In this document: positions 1 to 5,006 of the stretch, in pieces | Numbering within the stretch: position 1 is the stretch's first letter | Layout: each line of letters opens with the position of its first letter | NCBI GenBank assembly: GCA_031254635.1 | Contig: JAIRUB010000020.1 | Coordinates: 1 to 5,006 of the forward strand | Length of the DNA stretch: 5,006 nt | DNA from: Prevotellaceae bacterium | Lineage (GTDB): Bacteria; Bacteroidota; Bacteroidia; Bacteroidales; UBA932 | Direction: 5' to 3' | The notes under the pieces: generated by a model | What the model saw: only the letters and a program-made list of their open reading frames with translations | What the model was told of the DNA's origin: nothing | The model's database searches: none | Made by a program: the position numbers and the translations under genes

Positions 1-149
1 AGTATAGGCAGCCCCACATTAAAGGTAATCGTATTAAGCCCGTCGATAATTGATTGGCCAATCATGCCTGATTTCCGTAATAACCAGCCAATCGCTATTA
101 TCAGAAAAAGCGGAGAAACGGAATTTACGCTGAAAATAAAGGCTCCCAT
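1..149 (-). CDS. AEC-family transporter, N-terminal fragment (runs off left edge)
   Basis: Read on the minus strand from ATG at 149-147, 49 codons stay open to the window edge. The peptide begins MGAFIFSVNSVSPLFLIIAI, continues GWLLRKSGMIGQ and ends FNVGLPI. This is the usual opening of AEC (auxin efflux carrier-like, PF03547) permeases: a short N-terminus, a first hydrophobic helix (about residues 10-24), a G-x-L-L-R-K-x-G-x-I turn, then a second helix containing FNVGLP. Family members are inner-membrane permeases of about 300 residues with roughly ten helices, exporting or exchanging small organic anions such as malate; the substrate here cannot be told. An in-frame TTG at 185 is an alternative start, but it lies inside the proposed -7 box, so ATG 149 is preferred. 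The gene is divergent from hydG, with 88 bases between the start codons. The family call rests on recalled similarity of 49 residues. Confidence 0.78.
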   Translation of the reverse strand, partial: MGAFIFSVNSVSPLFLIIAIGWLLRKSGMIGQSIIDGLNTITFNVGLPI

Positions 150-182
150 AGCTATTTTCGACAGTTTATACTCAAAAGCGTG

Positions 183-190
183 CAAATGTA
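183..190 (-). promoter_or_regulatory. Bacteroidota-type -7 box for the AEC gene
   Basis: On the minus strand these eight bases read TACATTTG, a perfect match to the Bacteroidota sigma-ABfr -7 consensus TAnnTTTG. A transcript starting about 7 bases downstream would have a leader of roughly 25-30 bases before ATG 149. No clear -33 TTTG/TTG is seen at the expected distance upstream, so this is a -7-only assignment. Confidence 0.45.
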
Positions 191-203
191 GGCATAAAAT
201 TTG

Positions 204-211
204 TATATTTG
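204..211 (+). promoter_or_regulatory. Bacteroidota-type -7 box for hydG
   Basis: TATATTTG matches the Bacteroidota -7 consensus TAnnTTTG perfectly. Transcription starting around 217-219 would give a leader of about 20 bases before the hydG ATG at 238. No convincing -33 TTTG is seen 19-21 bases upstream. The box is the mirror partner of the one at 183-190 on the other strand: TGCAAATGTA (181-190) and TATATTTGCA (204-213) are inverted repeats matching at 9 of 10 positions, separated by 13 bases. The two divergent genes could therefore share an operator here. Confidence 0.5.
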
Positions 212-237
212 CAGGTTATCTCATAATTTATTTAAAG

Positions 238-1662
238 ATGAAGTTTACACCCGAAAAATATAATCTGCCCGACATCCCCATGACGCCCTTCATTGATGCA
301 GCGGAGATAGAGGCCTTCCTTGCCGGCCCGAGGCCTACGATGCAGGAACTGGAAGCAGTAATCGCTAAATCGCTTAATAAACAACGACTTAGTTTACAGG
401 ATACGGCCACCCTGATTAAGGCCGACGACCCCGAAAGCGTTGCCTTAATCAAGCAGGCTGCCAAGGACTTAAAAAAAGCTGTTTATGGCAATCGTATAGT
501 CCTGTTTGCCCCCTTGTACGTGGGCAATTACTGCATGAACAACTGTGCTTACTGCGGATTTCGCAAGGAAAATAAAGAAGCGGTGCGCACCACGCTGAGC
601 CGTGAACAGCTAATTCAAGAAGTGGAAGCCTTGGAAGAAGAAGGGCAAAAGAGATTGATATTGGTCTTTGGCGAGCATAAACTATATCCGCCCGAATTTA
701 TTGCCGATACGGCACGTACGGTATATAGTGTAAAGAAAGGCGCCGGTGAAATCCGCCGCGTGAACATCAACGCCGCTCCCTTAGATATAGAAGGCTTTCG
801 TAAGGTAAAAGAGGCAGGGATAGGCACTTACCAAATATTTCAGGAAACTTACCACCCCGAAATGTATAAGTTATACCATTTAGCCGGACCTAAAAAAGAC
901 TATAATTATCGCTTAACAGCCCTTGACCGCGCACAGGAAGCCGGATTAGACGATGTGGGTATAGGAGCGCTTTTCGGACTTTATGACTGGAGGTTTGAAA
1001 CTTTGGCCTTGGTGCGCCATACCAATCACCTTGAAGTCTGCTACAAGGTTGGACCGCATACCATTTCTTTTCCACGTATGCAGATAGCTTCCAATATGGC
1101 TTTCAATAGAAAATATGAACTGAGCGATGCCGATTTTGCTCGTATGGTGGCCATTTTGCGCTTGGCAGTTCCTTATACCGGCCTCATTTGTACGGCGCGC
1201 GAAAAGGCTGATATGCGGCGCGAAGTGTTGCAGTACGGCGTGTCTCAAATCGATGGCGGCACTAAGTTAGAGTTAGGCGCCTATTCCGAAGATGCCGACG
1301 AGCCACAGGATTTGAACCGTGAACAGTTTCATGTTAGTGATTCCCGCTCCTTGCACAGCGTTATTGACACCTTGTTAGACGACAGCTACCTGCCCTCATT
1401 TTGTACAGCATGCTATCGCAAAGGCCGCACAGGCGAGCATTTTATGGAGTTTTCGGTTCCGGGCTTTATCAAACGTTTTTGCACGCCCAATGCCATTTAT
1501 ACCTTAGCCGAATACTTAGAAGATTATGCCTCGGCAGCGCAAAAACAGAAGGGCTATCAGTTGATAGAAAAGCAACTCCAAGAACTTGAAGAACCGGCAG
1601 CCACACAAATCCGCACTACGCTGCAGCGCATAAAGCAAGGGGAGAGAGACCTATATTTGTAA
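238..1662 (+). CDS. hydG: [FeFe]-hydrogenase H-cluster maturase HydG (radical SAM tyrosine lyase)
   Basis: HydG is a cytoplasmic radical SAM enzyme that cleaves L-tyrosine to p-cresol and dehydroglycine, then forms the CO and CN- ligands delivered as an iron-carbonyl-cyanide synthon for the H-cluster. The 474-residue product has the usual family length. The radical SAM cluster motif CxxxCxxC is C99-MNN-C103-AY-C106, within VGNYCMNNCAYCGF. The stretch H261-TN-H264 followed by VGPHTISFPR (271-280) matches the region holding the auxiliary-cluster iron ligand in HydG. The HydG-specific C-terminal cluster motif CX2CX22C is complete: C389, C392, C415. This C-terminal motif separates HydG from HydE and from thiamine synthase ThiH. 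ATG 238 (MKFTPEKYNLPDIP) is chosen. The frame is open upstream to an ATG at 64, but that extension would read back through the divergent promoters and the AEC gene, and its sequence is unlike HydG. All visible catalytic cysteines are intact, so the enzyme is probably active. hydF follows two genes downstream. Confidence 0.97.
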   Translation: MKFTPEKYNLPDIPMTPFIDAAEIEAFLAGPRPTMQELEAVIAKSLNKQRLSLQDTATLIKADDPESVALIKQAAKDLKKAVYGNRIVLFAPLYVGNYCMNNCAYCGFRKENKEAVRTTLSREQLIQEVEALEEEGQKRLILVFGEHKLYPPEFIADTARTVYSVKKGAGEIRRVNINAAPLDIEGFRKVKEAGIGTYQIFQETYHPEMYKLYHLAGPKKDYNYRLTALDRAQEAGLDDVGIGALFGLYDWRFETLALVRHTNHLEVCYKVGPHTISFPRMQIASNMAFNRKYELSDADFARMVAILRLAVPYTGLICTAREKADMRREVLQYGVSQIDGGTKLELGAYSEDADEPQDLNREQFHVSDSRSLHSVIDTLLDDSYLPSFCTACYRKGRTGEHFMEFSVPGFIKRFCTPNAIYTLAEYLEDYASAAQKQKGYQLIEKQLQELEEPAATQIRTTLQRIKQGERDLYL

Positions 1663-1680
1663 TGATTAATGATTAATCGG
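1660..1680 (+). repeat. Heptamer tandem repeat TAATGAT at the hydG stop
   Basis: Three consecutive 7-base units, TAATGAT (1660-1666), TAATGAT (1667-1673) and the diverged TAATCGG (1674-1680). The hydG stop codon TAA is the first three bases of unit one. It is short, but it has the same 7-base period as the tracts at 2651-2678 and 2720-2761. Confidence 0.5.
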
Positions 1681-1752
1681 CTCAAAAAACACGATATTCG
1701 GCTCAAAAAAGCGTTTTTTTTGAAAAGAAATCACCATCTTTGTGAGCCGAAT
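1677..1752 (+). promoter_or_regulatory. Operator-like array of CGGCTCA repeats upstream of the Fic-type gene
   Basis: TCGGCTCAAAAAA occurs twice in direct orientation, at 1677-1689 and 1698-1710. The copies are offset by 21 bases, about two helical turns. A third copy is inverted: ATTCGGCTCA (1696-1705) is the exact reverse complement of TGAGCCGAAT (1743-1752), 15 bases before the ATG at 1768. A near-consensus -7 box CATCTTTG (1735-1742; TAnnTTTG expected) lies directly beside the inverted copy, so a bound protein would cover the promoter. The downstream gene encodes an N-terminal winged-helix domain, so autoregulation is a natural inference, though nothing here proves it. A perfect TATATTTG also occurs at 1652-1659 in the end of hydG and could be a second promoter. 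Confidence 0.5.
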
Positions 1753-1767
1753 AAATTCTAAAATGAA

Positions 1768-2538
1768 ATGGAAACGCAGGAATTAATATTGAAGTATCTA
1801 AAATATAAACCAAATTCTTCTTCAAAAAAAATTCTTGAGGGGTTAAACTCTGTTGTTAGTTATGCAACTTTAAAACGCTGTTTATCAAGGCTATTAGAAG
1901 AAAACTACATTACGCAACAAGGGAATGCTAAAAACAGTCGTTACGCACTATCACCAACTTTTAATCTTTTTTATCCGATAAATTTAGACCAATATTTCAG
2001 CAAAGAAGTTGACGAGAGAGAAGTTTTGATGAGTTACAATTTTTCGCTTATTCCCGAAACATTGCAAAATGTTACGCTTTTTACAATACAAGAATTGACT
2101 TTATTAAACAATTTACAAAATAAATTTTCCAAAAATGTCGTTCAACTTCCCGCCTTTGAATATCAAAAAAATATGGAACGATTGGTGATTGATTTGAGTT
2201 GGAAATCTTCGCAAATAGAGGGAAACACTTATTCGTTACTCGAAACCGAACGACTTTTGAAAGATAAACAAACAGCAGCAGGAAAAACAAAAGATGAGGC
2301 AATTATGCTTTTAAATCACAAAGATGCTATAGATTTTGTGGTTGCAAATCCTAACTATTTTCTAATGTTGAGCATTTCAAAAATGGAGGAACTGCACAGC
2401 ATTTTAATAAAAGAATTGGGTGTTGACAGGAATATTAAAACTCGGAGAGTGGGTATAACAGGAACAAATTACCGACCGCCTGACAATGAGTTTCAGATAC
2501 GCGAAGCCTTGCAACTAACTGTAGAAAATTATTTTTAA
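1768..2538 (+). CDS. Winged-helix/Fic family protein, truncated before the catalytic motif (probable pseudogene)
   Basis: The 256-residue product starts with a winged-helix DNA-binding region (about 1-62; helix SYATLKRCLSRLLEEN at 31-46, wing NAKNSRYAL at 53-61). It continues into the Fic N-terminal region with the inhibitory motif (S/T)xxxE(G/N), seen as S147-SQI-E151-G152 in LSWKSSQIEGN, and then ELHSIL and YRPPDNEFQIREAL. Full-length Fic enzymes transfer AMP from ATP to protein hydroxyls using a later HPFxxGNGR-type motif. That motif is absent here: the frame ends at TAA 2536-2538, and no other frame of 2539-2716 contains it, so the gene lacks roughly the last 90-100 residues. AMP transfer is therefore not expected, though DNA binding could remain. 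ATG 1768 is chosen because the ATG at 1763 opens only a few codons. The gene is AT-rich (16/60 GC at 1801-1860 against 29/60 within hydG at 961-1020), which suggests horizontal origin. Confidence 0.8.
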   Translation: METQELILKYLKYKPNSSSKKILEGLNSVVSYATLKRCLSRLLEENYITQQGNAKNSRYALSPTFNLFYPINLDQYFSKEVDEREVLMSYNFSLIPETLQNVTLFTIQELTLLNNLQNKFSKNVVQLPAFEYQKNMERLVIDLSWKSSQIEGNTYSLLETERLLKDKQTAAGKTKDEAIMLLNHKDAIDFVVANPNYFLMLSISKMEELHSILIKELGVDRNIKTRRVGITGTNYRPPDNEFQIREALQLTVENYF

Positions 2539-2594
2539 AATGCACATGAGAAACAAAAATAAAAATGAACTATTAGATACGCCGTCAGGTAACG

Positions 2595-2654
2595 AGCGGT
2601 TCAGTAGCTCTTTCAAACAAAGGGATTGTGGGCAAGCCGCAATGACGAACCGCT
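2595..2654 (+). repeat. Nested palindrome (REP-like element) in the intergenic spacer
   Basis: An outer inverted repeat AGCGGTTC (2595-2602) / GAACCGCT (2647-2654) is perfect over 8 bases. Inside it, ATTGTGG (2625-2631) pairs with CCGCAAT (2637-2643) around the loop GCAAG, with one G-T wobble. The inner part resembles the common dispersed intergenic palindromes of the form GGATTGCGGG...CCCGCAATGACG, here shortened and partly decayed. No T-run follows, so it does not look like an intrinsic terminator. The spacer 2539-2716 holds no credible gene; its first 40 bases are AT-rich like the Fic-type gene, and composition changes near 2580. Confidence 0.5.
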
Positions 2655-2678
2655 TCACGCTTCACCTCTAACGCTTAA
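2651..2678 (+). repeat. Degenerate heptamer tract (CGCTTCA)
   Basis: Four consecutive 7-base units: CGCTTCA (2651-2657), CGCTTCA (2658-2664), CCTCTAA (2665-2671), CGCTTAA (2672-2678). The first two are identical and the others diverged. It begins inside the right arm of the nested palindrome and leads into the tracts before and across the nucleotidase start. Confidence 0.5.
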
Positions 2679-2692
2679 CAACAAATAACCAA

Positions 2693-2716
2693 TAAATCCG
2701 TAAATCTGTAAATACC
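2693..2716 (+). repeat. Octamer tandem repeat (TAAATCYG) abutting the nucleotidase start codon
   Basis: Three 8-base units: TAAATCCG (2693-2700), TAAATCTG (2701-2708) and TAAATACC (2709-2716), ending on the base before ATG 2717. The tract therefore makes up the translation-initiation region. It has no Shine-Dalgarno-like purine run, but an A-rich leader is common in Bacteroidota. The second unit with its flank (TAAATCTG) is one mismatch from a -7 box, too close to the start to call as a promoter. Confidence 0.5.
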
Positions 2717-4669
2717 ATGCGTACCGCCTACTGCCTACTGCTTACCGCCTGCTGCCTACTGCACCTGCCTCTTTGCGCGCAGGATACCCTGACCATTCTT
2801 TTTACCCACGACTTACATTCGTATTTTGAAGGGACAAAAGAACAGGACAAACAGTTGCTGAACACCGGCAGGGTAGGGGGCTATGCCCGCTTGGCTACGG
2901 AAATCAATCGCTTTCGTGCGGCTCAGCCCAATAATACACTGCTGCTTGATGCGGGTGACGCGGCGATGGGAACCTTTTACCATTTCTTGTTTGTTACACA
3001 GTTTGCCGAATTGCAAATAATGAACAAAATGGGCTATGACGCTGTAACCATAGGTAACCACGACTTCGATTTCGGCGCCACAGCACTTCAAGAGGCTATT
3101 GATAATGGCGAATATATCCTTCATAAGGCAGGAGCTGGGGCAAATCCACATATTATCACTTCTAATTTACATGGTTTACAAGGCACAAAAGAATACATTG
3201 TGCTCGAAAAAGCCGGTTATCGAATTGGTATTTTCGGGCTGCTGGGTAAGGATGCCCTGAAAAATATAGCTGCCGACCAGAGAGAACTTTATGTTATTCC
3301 CAAGAAAGTCAGTCGGGTGAAATTGAGGGAACTGCGCAAGAAAAATGAACAGCATACCAGAGACGAGGATATTTTGGAGCCATATACAGTGAGCTTTGAA
3401 GACCCTGTCTTGACGGCCAAAAGGATGGTGGAAATTTTACGGAATGAGGAAAAAGTGGATATTGTGATTTGCCTCTCGCATTCCGGCACTAATAAACGGC
3501 ACAACCGCTCGGAAGATGAACAATTAGCCGAACAAGTTCCCGGTATTGATGTGATTATTAGCGGACATACGCATAGCGTACTCCAAGATCCGCTGATGGC
3601 TAAGCAAACCCTTATCGGTTCTGCCGGAGCCTATGGTAAATATCTTGGCATCATTAAATTACTGTCTTCAGAAAATAAAATAAAGTTTATTGATTACCGT
3701 TTGGTAGAAATAAATGAAACTATTGAGGAAGATTCTCTCACAAGAACAACTGCTGAAAAATTCAGCTTAGTGGTGAATGAACGCTTTTTGCAGCCAGCAG
3801 GAATAGCTGTAAATGAGCCGATAGCAGTGAGCAAGGTGTTTTTGCCGGCTAATCCCGACAGCTTGGCCTTAGGCTCTTTGGTTGCTGATGCTTTTCGATA
3901 TACCGCTCAGCAAAATGATGAACAGTATATTAATGTAGCTGCAGTGCCGCGGGGAAATATCCGTTCCAACCTCTTTCCCGGACCGGTAACGACTGCCGAT
4001 GTTTTCCAAATTCTTTCCTTGGGTAATGTTTCCGGTACGCACTGGGGCTATCCCTTGTTGAAACTGTATGTTACCGGTAAAGAATTGAGAGATATATGTG
4101 AAGTGGATGCCAGCATTTCTTGGTTTATGCCAGATATGAGACTATTTTTTAGCGGTTTACGTTATTCTTATAACTCCGGTAGCCTGATTTTCAATAGAGT
4201 TAAGAAGGTAGAAGTGATGGATAGTACAGGAAACTATGTGGAGTTAGTTAACAAGCAATTATATAGCATAGTGTGTGGGTTATACACAGCTCAATTGGTT
4301 GGTTTTATGGAAGATAAGTCTTTTAACATTCTCTCGGTTAAACCCAAGGATGCATCCAGCAATGCTATAACCGATTTATTAATAGCTATTATAAGAGATG
4401 AGAAAGGGGAGGAGTTGAAAGAATGGCTTGCCCTTCAGAGTTACTTGAAATCTTTTCCTATCGGTGACAACAATTTACCTCAAATCAACTTTTCTGACAG
4501 GCTTTCCGAACGGAAAATAAAGGAAAAAGGTTTTTCTTTAAAAAATGAGATTAAGTATATGAATAATTTTGCCTTATATGTATATGTAATATTTTTGTTA
4601 TTGAGTGTAACCTTTTTATTACTTTTATTTGTAATAACAAGAAAAATAATTAGATGGTATAAAAAATGA
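2717..4669 (+). CDS. UshA-like 5'-nucleotidase-family metallophosphoesterase, C-terminally membrane-anchored
   Basis: The 650-residue product has a signal peptide (about 1-21, hydrophobic AYCLLLTACCLLHLPLCA, cleavage probably before Q22-D). The calcineurin-like metallophosphatase domain (about 24-330) has the dinuclear metal ligands in place: D32-L-H34, G80-D81, G113-N114-H115-D-F-D118, H255 in LSHSG, and GHTH with H284 and H286. A 5'-nucleotidase C-terminal domain follows (about 365-575; GPVTTADVFQILSLGN, FFSGLRYSY). A C-terminal transmembrane helix (about 617-640) and basic tail RKIIRWYKK place the catalytic domains in the periplasm. Relatives hydrolyse nucleotides, UDP-sugars or cyclic nucleotides. 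The family NGGGIR substrate motif is altered to PRGNIR (411-416), keeping only one G and the IR, so specificity may differ. The loop at about 188-225 looks inserted. ATG 2717 is the only start that gives a signal peptide; the next Met is residue 84, inside the domain. The TGA overlaps the hydF ATG. Confidence 0.88.
   Translation: MRTAYCLLLTACCLLHLPLCAQDTLTILFTHDLHSYFEGTKEQDKQLLNTGRVGGYARLATEINRFRAAQPNNTLLLDAGDAAMGTFYHFLFVTQFAELQIMNKMGYDAVTIGNHDFDFGATALQEAIDNGEYILHKAGAGANPHIITSNLHGLQGTKEYIVLEKAGYRIGIFGLLGKDALKNIAADQRELYVIPKKVSRVKLRELRKKNEQHTRDEDILEPYTVSFEDPVLTAKRMVEILRNEEKVDIVICLSHSGTNKRHNRSEDEQLAEQVPGIDVIISGHTHSVLQDPLMAKQTLIGSAGAYGKYLGIIKLLSSENKIKFIDYRLVEINETIEEDSLTRTTAEKFSLVVNERFLQPAGIAVNEPIAVSKVFLPANPDSLALGSLVADAFRYTAQQNDEQYINVAAVPRGNIRSNLFPGPVTTADVFQILSLGNVSGTHWGYPLLKLYVTGKELRDICEVDASISWFMPDMRLFFSGLRYSYNSGSLIFNRVKKVEVMDSTGNYVELVNKQLYSIVCGLYTAQLVGFMEDKSFNILSVKPKDASSNAITDLLIAIIRDEKGEELKEWLALQSYLKSFPIGDNNLPQINFSDRLSERKIKEKGFSLKNEIKYMNNFALYVYVIFLLLSVTFLLLLFVITRKIIRWYKK
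2720..2761 (+). repeat. Heptamer tandem repeat (CCTACTG) encoding the signal peptide
   Basis: Six consecutive 7-base units: CGTACCG, CCTACTG, CCTACTG, CTTACCG, CCTGCTG, CCTACTG. Three units make 21 bases, or 7 codons, so the translation shows a 7-residue period: RTAYCLL (2-8) then LTACCLL (9-15). The tract starts directly after the nucleotidase ATG and forms the core of its signal peptide. Only two adjacent units are identical, so the array is degenerate. Confidence 0.7.
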
Positions 4670-5006
4670 TAAATAATACAGCTCGCTTACATATAGGACT
4701 ATTTGGCCGGCGAAATATGGGGAAAAGTTCGCTAATCAACCGGATAGCCGGACAAAATCTGTCCATTGTTTCCGACATCGCGGGAACTACTACCGACCCT
4801 GTGAAAAAAGCGGTAGAAATTCCCGGATTAGGAGCGGTAGTGCTCATCGACACCGCCGGCATTGACGATGCAGGCGAACTGGGAGATCAGCGGATCAAGA
4901 AAACCCAACAGGCTATGAAACAAGTGGACATGGCTATTGTTGTATTCTGCAACAACCATTTCGGAAAGGAGGAACAAGAACTGACCGGACAGTTGCAGCA
5001 ACTGCG
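4666..5006 (+). CDS. hydF: [FeFe]-hydrogenase H-cluster maturation GTPase HydF, N-terminal part (runs off right edge)
   Basis: Read from ATG 4666-4668, 113 codons stay open to the edge. HydF is the cytoplasmic GTPase and iron-sulfur scaffold that receives the diiron precursor built by HydG and HydE and transfers it to HydA. The visible part is the N-terminal TrmE/Era-type G domain: the HydF-like opening RLHIGLFGRRNMGKSSLIN with Walker A G14-RRNMGK-S21, switch I IAGTTTDPV (38-46; candidate G2 Thr in TTT), and G3 D62-TAG-65 in VVLIDTAGIDDAGELG. The G4 (NKxD) motif and the C-terminal cluster-binding domain (HxH...CxxC) lie beyond the window. GRRN and TTTDPV with DTAGIDDxGELG separate it from Era, Der and MnmE. 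The start overlaps the preceding stop as ATGA, which indicates translational coupling to the nucleotidase gene. Confidence 0.95.
   Translation, partial: MINNTARLHIGLFGRRNMGKSSLINRIAGQNLSIVSDIAGTTTDPVKKAVEIPGLGAVVLIDTAGIDDAGELGDQRIKKTQQAMKQVDMAIVVFCNNHFGKEEQELTGQLQQL

Noticed and set aside
64..237. Upstream extension of hydG to the ATG at 64 (58 extra residues)
   Set aside because: The extension has no HydG similarity, runs antisense through the AEC gene start and across both -7 boxes. HydG proteins normally begin near MKFTPEKYN, which matches ATG 238.
946..1248. Antisense reading frame of 100 codons within hydG
   Set aside because: It lies wholly opposite the conserved hydG coding region, and its translation has no recognisable domain. 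It is a coding shadow.
1652..1659. TATATTTG -7 box inside the last codons of hydG
   Set aside because: The match to TAnnTTTG is perfect but no -33 element is visible and it encodes the DLYL end of HydG, so it is kept only as a possible second promoter in the operator entry.
1703..1723. hydG terminator made of TCAAAAAA / TTTTTTGA with a T-run
   Set aside because: The stem is almost all A-T and too weak for an ordinary intrinsic terminator. The A-run belongs to the repeated CGGCTCAAAAAA units, so an operator reading is preferred.
2595..2654. Possible tRNA, from GCGGTTCAGTAGCTC and the complementary ends
   Set aside because: Only 60 bases lie between the paired ends, there is no T-arm GTTCRA motif at the right distance, and the inner stem does not fit a cloverleaf.
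2540..2671. 43-codon plus-strand ORF (MHMRNKNKNELLD...TNRFTLHL) after the Fic-type gene
   Set aside because: It runs through the palindrome and the CGCTTCA repeats, its composition changes halfway, and it matches no Fic core or other family I recognise. Probably chance.
1660..2761. CRISPR array from the short repeats
   Set aside because: Units are 7-8 bases and directly adjacent, with no spacers and no repeat of CRISPR length.
2733..2782. Lipoprotein signal (lipobox) at LPLC in the nucleotidase
   Set aside because: The residue before the Cys is Leu, not Gly, Ala or Ser, so signal peptidase I cleavage near CA-QD fits better. The protein also has its own C-terminal membrane anchor.

Overview
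The window looks like chromosomal DNA of a Bacteroidota bacterium. The evidence is start sites without clear Shine-Dalgarno sequences, perfect copies of the Bacteroidota -7 promoter box (TAnnTTTG) in the first intergenic region, short tandem-repeat filler between genes, and a signal peptide ending in the CAQD style common in that phylum. The organism probably makes an [FeFe]-hydrogenase, because two of the three H-cluster maturases are present: HydG is complete and HydF is cut by the right edge. HydE and the hydrogenase itself are not in the window.

Layout, left to right. (1) Positions 1-149, minus strand: the first 49 codons of an AEC-family (auxin efflux carrier-like) membrane transporter. 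(2) 150-237: a short divergent promoter region with two facing -7 boxes. (3) 238-1662, plus: hydG, complete, with both iron-sulfur cysteine motifs. (4) 1663-1767: a spacer with heptamer repeats and a symmetric ATTCGGCTCA / TGAGCCGAAT operator-like array. (5) 1768-2538, plus: an AT-rich winged-helix/Fic-type gene that stops before the Fic catalytic motif. (6) 2539-2716: a gene-free spacer with a nested palindrome followed by 7- and 8-base tandem repeats running up to the next start codon. (7) 2717-4669, plus: a UshA-like 5'-nucleotidase-family metallophosphoesterase with a signal peptide and a C-terminal membrane anchor. (8) 4666-5006, plus: the start of hydF, overlapping the previous gene by 4 bases (ATGA).

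How the genes fit together. HydG makes the CO and CN- ligands from tyrosine, and HydF is the GTPase scaffold on which the diiron precursor is carried to HydA. The nucleotidase gene is translationally coupled to hydF, so it belongs at least transcriptionally to the hydF operon. A functional link to hydrogenase maturation is only a hypothesis. The Fic-like gene has a different base composition and its own upstream repeats, and looks like an inserted, later truncated, accessory gene.

The most unusual local signal is that the nucleotidase signal peptide is encoded by a degenerate heptanucleotide tandem repeat, giving a 7-residue period in the protein. Gain or loss of a single unit would shift the reading frame. 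No clearly new multi-gene system is visible.
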